Positions 40,668-51,590 of a DNA stretch of 64,000 nucleotides are shown one piece after another (positions within the stretch are counted from its first letter, which is position 1; the number at the start of each line of letters is the position of its first letter). Source of the stretch: Sporolactobacillus sp. THM19-2 (GTDB taxonomy: Bacteria > Bacillota > Bacilli > Bacillales > Sporolactobacillaceae); NCBI RefSeq assembly GCF_004153195.1, contig NZ_SEMC01000002.1, positions 62,001-126,000 on the forward strand. The letters are read 5' to 3'. Below the pieces are notes generated by a model. That model made no database searches and was not told where the DNA came from. It was given only the letters and a program-made list of their open reading frames with translations. Made by a program: the position numbers and the translations under genes.

Positions 40668-41240
40668 TCAGATCGGCGGATGAGCGTAGCAGTGACGGCA
40701 AACCGGATAGTAGCTTTCGTTACCGCCGATCTGGATCTGTTCTCCTTCGTAAATGGGCTTGCCGTCTTTGTCAATCCGCAGATTCATCGTCGCCTTCCGT
40801 TCACAGAACCAGCAGATCGTCTTCATTTCCTCTATCTTGTCGGCATAGATCAGGAGATATTTACTGCCTTCGAACAGTTCATTGCGAAAATCATTTTTCA
40901 GCCCGAAACCCATGACCGGAATGTGGCAATCATCGACAATCCGGGCAAGCTGAAGGACGTGCGCTTTGGTCAGAAATTGCGCTTCATCGACAAGGACGCA
41001 GTGCGGCCGCGGCTGATAATCGGCAACGATACGGTAAATATCTGTTTCTTGAAAAACAGGAATAGCCGGGCGTTTAAACCCGATCCGGCTGGAGATCGAT
41101 CCTACCTCCTCCCTGTTATCCAGACCTGAGGTAAACAGCAGGACCGACTTCCCCTGCTCCTCATAATTATGAGCTACTTTAATAATCTCTATTGATTTTC
41201 CACTGTTCATCGCACCATATTTAAAAAAGAGCTGTGCCAT
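40668..41240 (-). CDS. tdk: Thymidine kinase
   Basis: 190-residue type II thymidine kinase. P-loop [20 protein letters not shown], catalytic Asp-Glu in [14 protein letters not shown], zinc site with [13 protein letters not shown] and the C-terminal CRHC. ATG 41238-41240 (MAQLFFKYG) fits the family start; the ATG three codons upstream is the alternative. The 21-bp array begins only about 20 bp upstream, so no ordinary promoter is visible between array and start. Confidence 0.95.
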   Translation of the reverse strand: MAQLFFKYGAMNSGKSIEIIKVAHNYEEQGKSVLLFTSGLDNREEVGSISSRIGFKRPAIPVFQETDIYRIVADYQPRPHCVLVDEAQFLTKAHVLQLARIVDDCHIPVMGFGLKNDFRNELFEGSKYLLIYADKIEEMKTICWFCERKATMNLRIDKDGKPIYEGEQIQIGGNESYYPVCRHCYAHPPI

Positions 41241-41261
41241 CGCATGCATTTTCCTTTCTCT

Positions 41262-41707
41262 GTACCGGATTCGGATCGACTTTTCGTGGAGTTGGACCGA
41301 CTTTTTCCGGATTGGGATCAACTTTTCAGGAATTCGGATCAACTTTTTCCGGATTTGGACCAACTTTTTCCGAAGATTCGGACCGACTTTTTTCGGGTTT
41401 GGACCGACTTTCCTGTGGTTCGGACCGACTTTTTCCGGATCCGGTCCAACTTTTCGAGAATTCGGACCGACTTTTTTCGGGTTTGGACCGACTTTTTCCG
41501 GATTTGGACCAACTTTTTCCGAAGATTCGGATCAACTTTTTCCGGATTCGGACCAACTTTTCACGGATTTGGACCGACTTTTCTGTGGTTCGGACCGACT
41601 TTTTTCGGGTTTGGACCAACTTTTTCCGGATTTGGACCAACTTTTCTGTGATTCGGACCAACTTTTCTGTGATTCGGACCGACTTTTTCCGGATTCGGAC
41701 CGACTGT
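41262..41707. repeat. Tandem 21-bp array, family F (21 units)
   Basis: Twenty-one GG(A/T)(C/T)C(G/A)AC cores from 41273 to 41697 followed by T-tracts. All steps are 21 bp except two of 23 bp (41357 to 41380, 41506 to 41529), both carrying CCGAAGATTC. Same orientation and consensus as the array at 2936-3370. It lies between the rpmE terminator and the tdk ribosome site. Confidence 0.95.
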
Positions 41708-41785
41708 CCGGCTTCCGGAAGTGGTTATACAAAAAGCAGACAGGAGATCCTGCCTGCAGATTCATCTATTTCATAAATCGGGCAA

Positions 41786-41827
41786 ATAAAAACGGCTGAT
41801 TCCGCCGGGCAGCGAAAAGTGCCGTTT
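41786..41827 (-). terminator. Terminator of rpmE
   Basis: AAACGGC/GCCGTTT outer stem with a 24-base internal region and T residues on the minus strand, 15 bp after the rpmE stop. Confidence 0.65.
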
Positions 41828-41842
41828 CTTTTCCGGAGCAAC

Positions 41843-42088
41843 TTATTTGATATTGTATTTCCGTTTAAACCGATCGACACGTCCGCCTTTGTCTGCAAAT
41901 TTCTGGCGGCCTGTGTAGAATGGATGTGAGTCGGAACTTACTTCGACAGTGATTAGCGGGTATTCGTTACCGTCTTCCCATTTAACTGTCTGATTGGATG
42001 TTTTGGTTGATCCGCTCAAAAACTTAAAACCGGTACTTGAATCCATAAATACAACCTTATGATAGTCGGGATGGATACCTGGTTTCAA
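41843..42088 (-). CDS. rpmE2: Ribosomal protein L31, type B
   Basis: 81-residue zinc-free (type B) L31. [19 protein letters not shown] lacks the CxxC pair of type [21 protein letters not shown] is the conserved end. I chose TTG at 42086-42088 (AAAGGAG 9 nt upstream) because the family starts at MK-GIHP; an ATG three codons earlier touches the ribosome site. It sits in the rho-rpmE-tdk position where B. subtilis has the zinc-binding type. Confidence 0.92.
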   Translation of the reverse strand: MKPGIHPDYHKVVFMDSSTGFKFLSGSTKTSNQTVKWEDGNEYPLITVEVSSDSHPFYTGRQKFADKGGRVDRFKRKYNIK

Positions 42089-42249
42089 TTCATTCATCTC
42101 CTTTGCGCCCTGATTAATCTTCCAAACCAGAGTCAGTTCATTATGCACAACGAGTATTATATCAGCCGGATAAGCAATTTGCAAGCTGACGTTTGAGATG
42201 AGGATGGGTTCGGCGGCCCTTCCTCACATTTTTCCTGTACTTACCGCTG

Positions 42250-43524
42250 TCAGTTTTGTGAGTGTGCGAGTCCGTTTTTCTCTTTTTCAAACAGATCGAA
42301 AAATTCCTGATTATTTTTGGTTGATTTGATTCGTTTGTAGAAGTTCTCAACGAATTCAGGGGATTCATCCATCGTCTTGCGCATAGTCCACAGATTATCC
42401 AGATGCTCCCGGTCGACAATCAGTTCCTCTTTACGCGTGCTGGAGCGGCGAATGTCAATGGCCGGGAAGATCCGCCGTTCAGCAAGACGGCGGTCAAGAT
42501 GCAGTTCCATGTTACCTGTACCCTTGAATTCTTCATAGATCACGTCGTCCATCCGTGAACCGGTATCAATCAGCGCGGTGGCAAGAATGGTCAGGCTGCC
42601 GCCTTCTTCGATATTGCGCGCAGCCCCGAAGAATTTCTTCGGTTTGTGAAGGGCGGCAGGATCAATACCGCCGGAGAGCGTCCGGCCGCTGGGCGGAATC
42701 ACGAGATTATAGGCCCGGGCGAGCCGGGTGATACTGTCCATCAGAATGACGACATCATGTTTCTGTTCAACAAGGCGCATCGCACGTTCGAGAACAAGTT
42801 CCGAAACTTTGACATGGTTTTCCGGTACTTCATCAAAAGTTGAGCTGACGACATCGCCTTTTACCGAACGTTCAATGTCCGTGACTTCTTCAGGACGTTC
42901 ATCGACGAGCAGGACAATCAGGTCGACGTCCGGATAATTAAAGGTGATACTGCCCGCAACTTCTTTCAGCAGTGTCGTTTTCCCGGCTTTCGGTGGAGCA
43001 ACGATCAGCCCGCGCTGGCCAAAACCGACCGGAGCGATCATATCAATAATCCGCGTGGAAAAATTTTCTTTTGAGGTTTCAAGAACCATATGCCGGTTGG
43101 GATACAGCGGGGTCAGAGCCGGAAAGTGAACACGTTCCCTGGCCATATCCGGATTTTCTCCGTTGACCGCTTCCACACGAAGCAGTCCAAAATAACGTTC
43201 GTTTTCCTTCGGCGGCCGTACTTTTCCGGTCACTTTATCACCGTTACGCAGGTCAAACCTGCGAATCTGTGAGGCGGAGATGTAAATATCTTCCGAGCTT
43301 GGCGAATAATTGATCGGTCTTAAAAAGCCGAATCCTTCCGTCGGGATGATATCCAGCACACCTTCCATTAATGACAGGCCGTCACTTTCCGCTTCTTTTT
43401 TCAGGATCGAAAAAATCAGTTCCCTTTTTGTGAGCTTGCTGTAATAGGAAACTTTGTGCAGTTTAGCCTGCTGATATAATTCTTTAAGTTTCATATTTTC
43501 CAATTCTGCCAGTGTAATTGCCAT
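42250..43524 (-). CDS. rho: Transcription termination factor Rho
   Basis: 424-residue hexameric RNA helicase. N-terminal helical domain ([20 protein letters not shown]), cold-shock-like RNA-binding domain ([20 protein letters not shown]), Walker [21 protein letters not shown], Walker [17 protein letters not shown] and Q-loop [13 protein letters not shown] are all intact. Confidence 0.97.
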   Translation of the reverse strand: MAITLAELENMKLKELYQQAKLHKVSYYSKLTKRELIFSILKKEAESDGLSLMEGVLDIIPTEGFGFLRPINYSPSSEDIYISASQIRRFDLRNGDKVTGKVRPPKENERYFGLLRVEAVNGENPDMARERVHFPALTPLYPNRHMVLETSKENFSTRIIDMIAPVGFGQRGLIVAPPKAGKTTLLKEVAGSITFNYPDVDLIVLLVDERPEEVTDIERSVKGDVVSSTFDEVPENHVKVSELVLERAMRLVEQKHDVVILMDSITRLARAYNLVIPPSGRTLSGGIDPAALHKPKKFFGAARNIEEGGSLTILATALIDTGSRMDDVIYEEFKGTGNMELHLDRRLAERRIFPAIDIRRSSTRKEELIVDREHLDNLWTMRKTMDESPEFVENFYKRIKSTKNNQEFFDLFEKEKNGLAHSQN

Positions 43525-43940
43525 CCTTGCACCACATTTCTTAATATTTATTTTTCATACCTGTACTGTCTGATAGATGATGATGAGAAGCCGGGTTCGG
43601 TCCGCGTGCATGACCGTCCTGTCTGAGAGACTATACCATTTCATTCACTATTGCGGATGTTAAGATTTGCTTTGGAGAAAAGGCAGGAGCTTAAATTAAT
43701 TGAGTTTTGCCTGCCGAGGAGCAGGCGGGCTGGTGATTCATGATTGAAGAGTGCGTGATTTAATCCCATATGACAAATGATCTGTTATTCCTTTACTCAA
43801 GTTATTTGTAGCATATTATACCCATTAAATCAACTATTAGTACATAAAAATGCCTGAACAGAGAAAATGGTGAAAAAAAACGTTCCGGCCGGCAGCCGGA
43901 GTTTCGTTTTTCTCATCCTTTTTTTCCACTTCCTGAGAGA
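43525..43940. other. Gap upstream of rho
   Basis: About 415 bp of A/T-rich DNA. It holds one small hairpin (GCCTGC/GCAGGC near 43709-43727) that could belong to the rho leader. I see no gene; short frames near 43867 are low-complexity. Confidence 0.45.
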
Positions 43941-43970
43941 TAAAAAAATCAGAGAGGATCGTTTCCTCTC
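43941..43970 (-). terminator. Terminator of the zinc-ribbon membrane protein gene
   Basis: GAGAGG/CCTCTC stem, 7-base loop, followed by seven T on the minus strand; 29 bp after the stop. Confidence 0.85.
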
Positions 43971-43998
43971 CGATCATCAGGCGGCCGGTCAGGTAGGA

Positions 43999-44805
43999 TC
44001 AGAATCCCATGGGATTGAAACGCTCCAGTTCCTCAACAATGGACTGTATCATCGACATGCCGACAATAACAAGATAGATCGTCTGCGCAATACCGGTCAG
44101 GACAAGGGTGATCAGAAACGTATAAATCCGGTCGAACCTGTCATTTGATTTACAGGTAAAGGCTATAGAGGTTTCCGGTATGAACAGCAGGAAGATCCCG
44201 GCATAGAGCAACACGAATGATAAGAAATTATTGATATGTACCAGTTCCAGCAGGAAAAACAGGGCCATGACAAAGACACTGAGTGTTGCCTGCCCCATAA
44301 ACTGACTGACGAAGGTGTGAAACGGCATGGTCGTTTTAAAAATCAGATGGACAATGGCAAAGACAACCAGCGCTGTAACGAAAATAAAGAATCCTGCCGT
44401 GAAAAACAGTTTAAAAAACATCCCTGTCATATTAGGCAGCGGAACATCAGAAGAGCCAAAATAACCCAGAGCGCTTGAAGCCGCGTTCCGTGTCAGGAGG
44501 ACAATACCGAGCGAAAAGAAGAAAGAGTAAAGCACCATGCTGATATAGCCATATAAGTGACTGGTCTCTTCATAGGATGCGTTAACCGGATGTTTCAGAG
44601 TCCGGATCAGGAATCCCCAGTAACTTTTCGCGATTTTTTTCCCCTTGCTGGCGGCAGCGTTAATCTGATCTCCGGTTGCTGCCCGATTGCTGCTCGCGCT
44701 GTGACCCGTCGCGGCTGTCTGCTGTGCTGCCTGCAGCGGCGTCCCGCAGTGTGTGCAGAATTTACTGTCGTCATCATTTTCCCGTCCACAATTCGGACAT
44801 TTCAT
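43999..44805 (-). CDS. Zinc-ribbon membrane protein of unknown function
   Basis: 268 residues. An N-terminal zinc ribbon (CPNCGRENDDDSKFCTHCG) and a low-complexity linker (about 25-55) precede five or six membrane helices (about 88-110, 125-155, 165-205, 210-250). No catalytic motif seen. It lies between murA2 and rho, where B. subtilis has glpX. A shorter zinc-ribbon protein at 58910-59488 shares only the ribbon type. Confidence 0.8.
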   Translation of the reverse strand: MKCPNCGRENDDDSKFCTHCGTPLQAAQQTAATGHSASSNRAATGDQINAAASKGKKIAKSYWGFLIRTLKHPVNASYEETSHLYGYISMVLYSFFFSLGIVLLTRNAASSALGYFGSSDVPLPNMTGMFFKLFFTAGFFIFVTALVVFAIVHLIFKTTMPFHTFVSQFMGQATLSVFVMALFFLLELVHINNFLSFVLLYAGIFLLFIPETSIAFTCKSNDRFDRIYTFLITLVLTGIAQTIYLVIVGMSMIQSIVEELERFNPMGF

Positions 44806-44971
44806 AGTGTAACCCCCACATCAAGACTTATTTAATTTATAAATAACTGCGAAAAATAAATAGACTCTATCATTGTAAATATAAACCTATTGAAAATCAA
44901 TCATAGTTTGAAAATTTCCCCATAAATGCCGACAGCGGGATTCGCCGGGCGGCTGTCCATCGCTTCCGCGC

Positions 44972-45004
44972 AAAAAGAAGATTCCGTTTACCGGAATCTT
45001 CTTT
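44972..45004 (-). terminator. Terminator of murA2
   Basis: 12-bp stem AAGAAGATTCCG/CGGAATCTTCTT, five-base loop, T-rich on the minus strand. Confidence 0.9.
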
Positions 45005-45052
45005 ACCTGTTCCTGTTTGTTTGCTGTTCAGGCAAGGGCTCGGCCCTTACCA

Positions 45053-46348
45053 TTACTCCTGCTCTCTGATGTTCTCGCGTATTTCAGATTCATCGGCATG
45101 CTCACGCCAGACGTGTGCGCCAATGCTGCTCAGTTTTTCCATAATATGATCGTATCCGCGGTCAACATGCTCCACACCGCTGATTTCTGTTATGCCGTCT
45201 GCCATCAGACCGGCAACAATTAACGACGCGCCGGCACGCAGATCAGTGGCTCTGACTTTCGCACCCTGAAGGCTCGTGATACCGGTGAGGATCGCTGAAC
45301 GCCCTTCAAGTTTGACATCCGCCCCCATCCGGCGCAGTTCATCGATATGTTTAAATCGGGCGCCGTAAATCGTATCGGTAATGATGCTTGTTCCCTCTGC
45401 CTGGGTCAGGAGAGAGGTAATCGGCTGCTGCAGGTCCGTCGGGAATCCGGGATAAACCAGCGTTTTGACATCCACCGCCTTAAGCGGTCCCTTGCTTTTC
45501 GATACGAGCATCTGATCCTCACCGGTCTGCACGTCCGCGCCCATTTCACGGAGCTTCGCCGTGAGAGATTCGACATGCTGAGGGATGACGTTATCAATCA
45601 GCAGTTCACGACCGACTGCCGCACCGATGATCATGAAGGTGCCCGCTTCAATGCGGTCGGGAATAATCATATGGCGGCATCCGTGAAGTTCACGCACGCC
45701 TTCTATACGTATGACATCGGTACCGGCACCCTTGATTTTCGCCCCCATACTTGTCAGAAGGGTCGCTACATCAATAATTTCAGGCTCCTTGGCCACGTTT
45801 TCGATAATCGTTTTGCCTTCAGCGCAGACAGCGGCAAGCATGATATTGATTGTCGCCCCGACACTGACGACGTCCAGGTAGATCCGGGCACCGTGCAGTC
45901 GTTCCGCCCGGAGATAGATGGCCCCGCGCTCATTGGTCACTTTCGCGCCGAGCGCTTCAAAGCCCTTGATGTGCTGGTCGATCGGACGCGGACCAAGGTT
46001 ACATCCGCCCGGCAATCCGATCACTGCTTTGTGGAACCGTCCAAGCATCGCTCCCATCAGATAGTAGGAGGCGCGCAGTTTTTTCACGGCTCCGTTGGGC
46101 AGAGGCATATCGACCATGTCACGCGGATCGACAGTCAGCGTATGATTCTGAAAAGAGATCTTCCCACCAATTTCGCGAAGCAGTCTGCAGAGCGTACGGA
46201 CATCTGATATATCCGGAAGCTGATCAATGGTGACCGGAGAATTGGCTAGAATGGTGGCGGGAATCAGTGCAACCGCACTGTTTTTGGCACCGCTTATCTG
46301 AACGGTCCCGGTAAGCTGGTGACCGCCTTCAATAAGTAATTTGTCCAT
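45053..46348 (-). CDS. murAB: UDP-N-acetylglucosamine 1-carboxyvinyltransferase MurAB (second MurA)
   Basis: 431-residue second Mur[16 protein letters not shown] and active-site [18 protein letters not shown] (Cys116) are intact, as is [18 protein letters not shown]. The ATG at 46346-46348 (MDKLLIEGG) follows AAAGGAAA; upstream in-frame ATGs add unrelated residues. Two murA copies are normal in low-GC Gram-positives. It follows spo0F directly; fbaA and tal, which stand between them in B. subtilis, are absent. Confidence 0.95.
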   Translation of the reverse strand: MDKLLIEGGHQLTGTVQISGAKNSAVALIPATILANSPVTIDQLPDISDVRTLCRLLREIGGKISFQNHTLTVDPRDMVDMPLPNGAVKKLRASYYLMGAMLGRFHKAVIGLPGGCNLGPRPIDQHIKGFEALGAKVTNERGAIYLRAERLHGARIYLDVVSVGATINIMLAAVCAEGKTIIENVAKEPEIIDVATLLTSMGAKIKGAGTDVIRIEGVRELHGCRHMIIPDRIEAGTFMIIGAAVGRELLIDNVIPQHVESLTAKLREMGADVQTGEDQMLVSKSKGPLKAVDVKTLVYPGFPTDLQQPITSLLTQAEGTSIITDTIYGARFKHIDELRRMGADVKLEGRSAILTGITSLQGAKVRATDLRAGASLIVAGLMADGITEISGVEHVDRGYDHIMEKLSSIGAHVWREHADESEIRENIREQE

Positions 46349-46521
46349 AATCTGTCTACTTTCCTTTCCCATTTTGCACGTATCCCCCTGTTCTTCCCCG
46401 GGGAGGCGTGCATCTGGCATAAAGCCGGTTTATGTATCACCTGTGCCGGTCCCATGAACAGCTCTGTCTGATCAGTAAAATGCGTTTCGGACGATGCTGA
46501 TAACCCTATATAGTATAACAT

Positions 46522-46554
46522 AAAAAAGCCCCCGGCTGAACCTCAATCAGCCGG
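46522..46554 (-). terminator. Terminator of spo0F
   Basis: CCGGCTGA/TCAGCCGG stem with a 7-base loop followed by six T on the minus strand, directly after the stop. Confidence 0.92.
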
Positions 46555-46555
46555 T

Positions 46556-46942
46556 TCACGCCAGAGTCACTTCATGCCTGATCGCTGCCATCAGTTCGGC
46601 AAGGTCGAACGGTTTGGTAAAACAGGTGATTGCCCCTTCTCCGATTAATTGACTGATCATCTTTTTATCCGTATAAGCCATCATAATCATCACTTTAATG
46701 TCGGAATTTATCCTTTTTATTTCCCTCAGTGCGTCTGCCCCATTTATCCCGGGGATATTCATATCAAGCAGAACCAGATCCGGATACTGTTTCCGGACCA
46801 CTTCAAGGGCCTGTCTGCCGTTTCCAGCCACAATCGGCCGGAAGCCTTCTTTTTTGATACATTCGCTGAGTAAAAGGCGAATGCCGGGCTCGTCATCAAC
46901 AATCAATATTTCCCCGGATGGTTCCGAATCAACGTGATCCAT
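46556..46942 (-). CDS. spo0F: Sporulation phosphorelay response regulator Spo0F
   Basis: 128-residue single receiver domain, the intermediate between sporulation kinases and Spo0B. Acidic pair Asp16/Asp17, phosphorylation site Asp60 (LVLLDMNIPG) and Lys110 (FTKPFD) are present. The conserved Thr/Ser of receivers (Thr82 in B. subtilis) is replaced by Met88 in VMIMMAYTDKK, which is unusual. No output domain. Lies downstream of pyrG as in B. subtilis. Confidence 0.93.
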   Translation of the reverse strand: MDHVDSEPSGEILIVDDEPGIRLLLSECIKKEGFRPIVAGNGRQALEVVRKQYPDLVLLDMNIPGINGADALREIKRINSDIKVMIMMAYTDKKMISQLIGEGAITCFTKPFDLAELMAAIRHEVTLA

Positions 46943-46988
46943 CTCGATCCCTCCTGATGCTATTCCTGGGCGGCCATGTCTGTCAAAA

Positions 46989-47018
46989 GGGTTCTTCGCG
47001 GAAACCTGCTTTTCCTGC
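46989..47018 (-). promoter_or_regulatory. Candidate sigma-H promoter of spo0F
   Basis: Minus-strand GCAGGAAAA (47010-47018) fits the sigma-H -35 RNAGGAWWW fully; 12 bp later GAAGAACCC fits RNNGAATWW only in part. B. subtilis spo0F is sigma-H controlled. Confidence 0.42.
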
Positions 47019-47029
47019 CTGTTGAAAAA

Positions 47030-47054
47030 AGAAAAACCGGATGCACAGCATCCG
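47030..47054 (-). terminator. Terminator of pyrG
   Basis: CGGATGC/GCATCCG stem with a three-base loop followed by GTTTTTC on the minus strand. Confidence 0.85.
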
Positions 47055-47074
47055 CCCCCTTACTGATCTGTCCT

Positions 47075-48676
<1,602 letters not shown>

Positions 48677-48902
48677 TCACAAATCCCCCTTATCACACCA
48701 TTCGGTCAGGCGAAGCCTTTGCACCCGGATAATATATGAAATCATGATTAAATTTAAAGAAAATCCTGCCGACTGGTCAGTCGCAGGCAACGCCAGAGAC
48801 TTTGTTTTTCTGAACTTTTTCCCACAAAAATTGATCCTTTTATCAAGTATAAAAAGATCGCGGTTGAGCCTCAGTTGCCCTTACTGTACGTTCCAACAGC
48901 TA

Positions 48903-48975
48903 TAAAAAAAGAAAAGCGCTGCCGCTCCTTTTCGGGAGGGCCCGCTCTTTTTCCAAAACGGTCTATAATTAGCCC
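48903..48975 (-). promoter_or_regulatory. pyrG leader: GGGC start site and attenuator hairpin
   Basis: The predicted transcript starts GGGCTAATTATAG (first G at 48975, 7 nt after the -10). Then comes a C/U-rich hairpin arm (GCGGGCCCTCCC), loop CGAAAA, GGAGCGGC, and a T-run ending near 48903. In B. subtilis, low CTP makes polymerase add extra G at GGGC, and the G-tract pairs with the C/U-rich arm to prevent termination. The outer stem is imperfect here. Confidence 0.72.
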
Positions 48976-48981
48976 TTTGCA

Positions 48982-49010
48982 ATTCTAACAAACTTGACCA
49001 GATGAATCAA
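48982..49010 (-). promoter_or_regulatory. Sigma-A promoter of pyrG
   Basis: Minus-strand TTGATT (49005-49010), 17-bp spacer, TAGAAT (48982-48987), with the GGGC start 7 nt downstream. Confidence 0.75.
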
Positions 49011-49063
49011 GTAGATTTTTTCCGGTTTCTGTAAAGACCTGAGAGGTTATTCGTTATCCTCAT

Positions 49064-49504
49064 TCATATCCATGGCATTTTTTTGATCCGGCGGACATCA
49101 TCATCATCCTGATCACCATAATCCTCTTCATCCGTGTCATCCACATCATCAGAATCATCTTCATCTTCATCGTCGTTATCTTCATCGTAGTCATCGAATC
49201 CGTCTTCAGCGATTTTATTCTTCTTGTACTGTTCGTCACCCAGCGTCTTGGCCACATCGTCTTCACGCTGATCGATCGGATACCAGTTACGCAGCGCCCA
49301 TAAATTATGTCCGACATTCAGAAACCGGCCGTCCAAAGTAAGCGTTGTGTACAGACGTGCGAGCGATTCGCCGTTATCGGTTTCGATTTCATCCTTTGTT
49401 AAAATCTGATCTGTCATTTCATAAAAGTTTTTCGGTTCTTTAGCCGCCGCCAATATATCATACAGTTGATCTACTTTCGACTTCTCAGCTACATGTTCTC
49501 CCAC
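49064..49504 (-). CDS. rpoE: RNA polymerase delta subunit
   Basis: About 146 residues. N-terminal HARE-HTH-like domain (KVDQLYDILAAAKEPKNFYE, TLDGRFLNVGHNLWALRNWY, YPIDQRED) and a long acidic tail (from about residue 95, nearly all Asp/Glu) that displaces nucleic acid from polymerase. The GTG at 49502-49504 is 9 nt from AAAGG; an ATG three codons upstream touches the ribosome site. Upstream of pyrG as in B. subtilis. The 49505-49872 gap shows nothing beyond likely divergent promoters. Confidence 0.88.
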   Translation of the reverse strand: MGEHVAEKSKVDQLYDILAAAKEPKNFYEMTDQILTKDEIETDNGESLARLYTTLTLDGRFLNVGHNLWALRNWYPIDQREDDVAKTLGDEQYKKNKIAEDGFDDYDEDNDDEDEDDSDDVDDTDEEDYGDQDDDDVRRIKKMPWI

Positions 49505-49872
49505 TGAAAACATCCTTTCTTTCGTCCATTGCCCGCATCCGGGCACCTGCCAGGTTCCTGTAAAGAATACAGGCTCCGCGCGTGAAAAGTTATACACTAC
49601 ATACAATAATCCGTATTTATTTGAAAAGCAAGCCCGGGGGCTGAAAAACAGGTATCCGGTTTTCCCCGGTTTTTTCTGCCGGTCTCAGCAGGTGAGCGTT
49701 TTCCCCGCTGTGAATGCTCTTGCGCCCTGTCAAACAGGCGAATGACCTTTTTTCCATCTCCTGCATATGATATCTGAAATATCATGACCCTCTCGCCCTT
49801 TCATAGAGGATCGTGTCCTTTAAACCACAGACAGTTGCAAGCGTGTCAATCTGAATAGAAAGGGTTGTTCAC

Positions 49873-51306
49873 ATGTCCGGATTATCACTGACCCACTGGC
49901 TGTATGCTCTTTCCACCCTGGTCATTATCGTGATTATGATCTGTCGCAGGGGAATTGTTATGCCCACCCTGATCGGGACCTTTTTCGTTGCCTCCGTCTA
50001 TCATTCCTCTGTTATCGATGGGTTGAAAGCCACATTCAATGCCAGCCTGGTGGCCGCGCAGGAGCTGTTCCACATCTTTCTGATTATCACACTGATGATG
50101 GCCTTGCTAAAGTCTCTCGGGGACCTGGGGGCAGATCAGAAGATGATTGCTCCCATCCGAAAAGTGATGAAGAACGGCCATTTGTCCTTTCTGATGCTGA
50201 TCATTGCAACCTATATGATCTCTCTTTTCTTCTGGCCGACACCGGCTGTCCCGCTGATTTGCACGTTGCTGCTTCCTGCTGCGGTGAAAGCCGGGCTGCC
50301 CCGGATGGCAGTAGCGATGACTGTTTCAATCGCCGGCCAGGGCATGGCCCTGTCTTCTGATTATATCATGCAGGCCGCACCGGCGCTGACCGCAAAATCG
50401 GCGGGGCTGGACGTTAGCCTGGTGGCTGACCGGGCGATGATTCTGTCGCTGATTACAGGTGCGGTTGCCCTGCTGACCGCTTACCTGATGTTCCGCAAGA
50501 GCATCCAGCCCGCCGGTCAGCAGCATACCGTCGATGAACCGGCCGATATCCATGGTCCGGGCGCTCGTAAAGGCAGTGGCCCCTCCGTAATCCCTTCAGG
50601 AAAAGAAAAATGGTCGCGGATTTTTGCCATCCTTGTTCCCCTGACCCTGCTTGCCATTATGTGCTACATGTTTGCGACAAAACTGTTGCCAAACTCAGGA
50701 AGCAGCATGGAAGGGGGAGAAGGTGCAGCCTTTATCGGCGGTGTTGCGGTGATTCTGCTGATCCTGACCTGCATACCGGTCTGGGGTATAGATGCGTTTG
50801 ACAAAATCAGCCAGCACCTGACGGATGGATTTATTTTCTCCTTCCGGTCCATGGGACCTGTCATCCCGATCTCGGGATTCTTTCTCCTCGGCAGTTCGGA
50901 TTTCTCAGGCAAGATTTTATCGAATACGCAGAAAGCTCCGGACTTTCTCTTTGATCTTATACAATCCGTTCAGGATAATATCCCGCAAAGCGGATTTCTT
51001 GTTGCCGCAGTCATTCTGATTGTGGGTCTCATTACCGGACTGGACGGTTCCGGCTTCTCCGGTCTGCCGCTGGTCGGCGGACTGTCCGCCGCCCTGGCCA
51101 CCACACAGATTGACGGAACGGCTCTTGCGGCTGTGGGTCAGATGGGAGCCATCTGGAGCGGGGGCGGCACGATTGTTGCCTGGTCATCGCTTGTTGCCAT
51201 TGCTGCATTCTGCCGCGTCTCGCCTGTTGACCTCGTCAGAAAAAATTTCATCCCGGTGATGGCCGGGTTAATCGTATCGACGCTGATTGCGGTCGTGATC
51301 TGGTAA
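49873..51306 (+). CDS. Integral membrane transporter, GntP/ion-transporter-like
   Basis: 477 residues with about twelve helices and one charged central loop (about 210-245). Features include SLFFWPTPAVPLICTLLLPA, a re-entrant-like GLITGLDGSGFSGLPLVGG and MGAIWSGGGTIVAWSS near the C-terminus, the sort of Gly/Ser-rich hairpins seen in the ion-transporter superfamily. Substrate not predictable. AGAAAGGG precedes the ATG. Monocistronic by position. Confidence 0.78.
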   Translation: MSGLSLTHWLYALSTLVIIVIMICRRGIVMPTLIGTFFVASVYHSSVIDGLKATFNASLVAAQELFHIFLIITLMMALLKSLGDLGADQKMIAPIRKVMKNGHLSFLMLIIATYMISLFFWPTPAVPLICTLLLPAAVKAGLPRMAVAMTVSIAGQGMALSSDYIMQAAPALTAKSAGLDVSLVADRAMILSLITGAVALLTAYLMFRKSIQPAGQQHTVDEPADIHGPGARKGSGPSVIPSGKEKWSRIFAILVPLTLLAIMCYMFATKLLPNSGSSMEGGEGAAFIGGVAVILLILTCIPVWGIDAFDKISQHLTDGFIFSFRSMGPVIPISGFFLLGSSDFSGKILSNTQKAPDFLFDLIQSVQDNIPQSGFLVAAVILIVGLITGLDGSGFSGLPLVGGLSAALATTQIDGTALAAVGQMGAIWSGGGTIVAWSSLVAIAAFCRVSPVDLVRKNFIPVMAGLIVSTLIAVVIW

Positions 51307-51440
51307 CGCATTCGGGTAAAAAAGGGCTATCAGTGCCTTTCGGGACCGGTTTTTTTGGGAAAAAGAGGGCAACAAAGCTGCAGCGCCTGCGACTTCGTTT
51401 TTCTTCAGGTAGGCATCAGTTATCCGGCCGGGCCCCTTCA

Positions 51441-51487
51441 TTCAGCTGTTCCTCCGTCTGTTTCAGCCGGACCCGCCTAATCAGCCG
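51441..51487. repeat. Short TTCAGC cluster (family Q remnant)
   Basis: TTCAGC at 51441 and 51462 (21 bp apart) and a TCAGCC at 51481, in the same orientation as the larger arrays. Too short to be sure it is more than chance. Confidence 0.5.
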
Positions 51488-51590
51488 ATCTGAATGAAAT
51501 GCGCCGGAAATCTATACATTACTGAAATCAGGATATATTATGAGTATACACTCTCCGGAAAGGCTTCCGGAAACACAAGGGGACATACGC

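Noticed and set aside
43867-44148. Plus-strand frame opposite the zinc-ribbon membrane gene
   Set aside because: Overlaps the terminator and the 3' end of the real gene; sequence is low-complexity Lys/Phe-rich.
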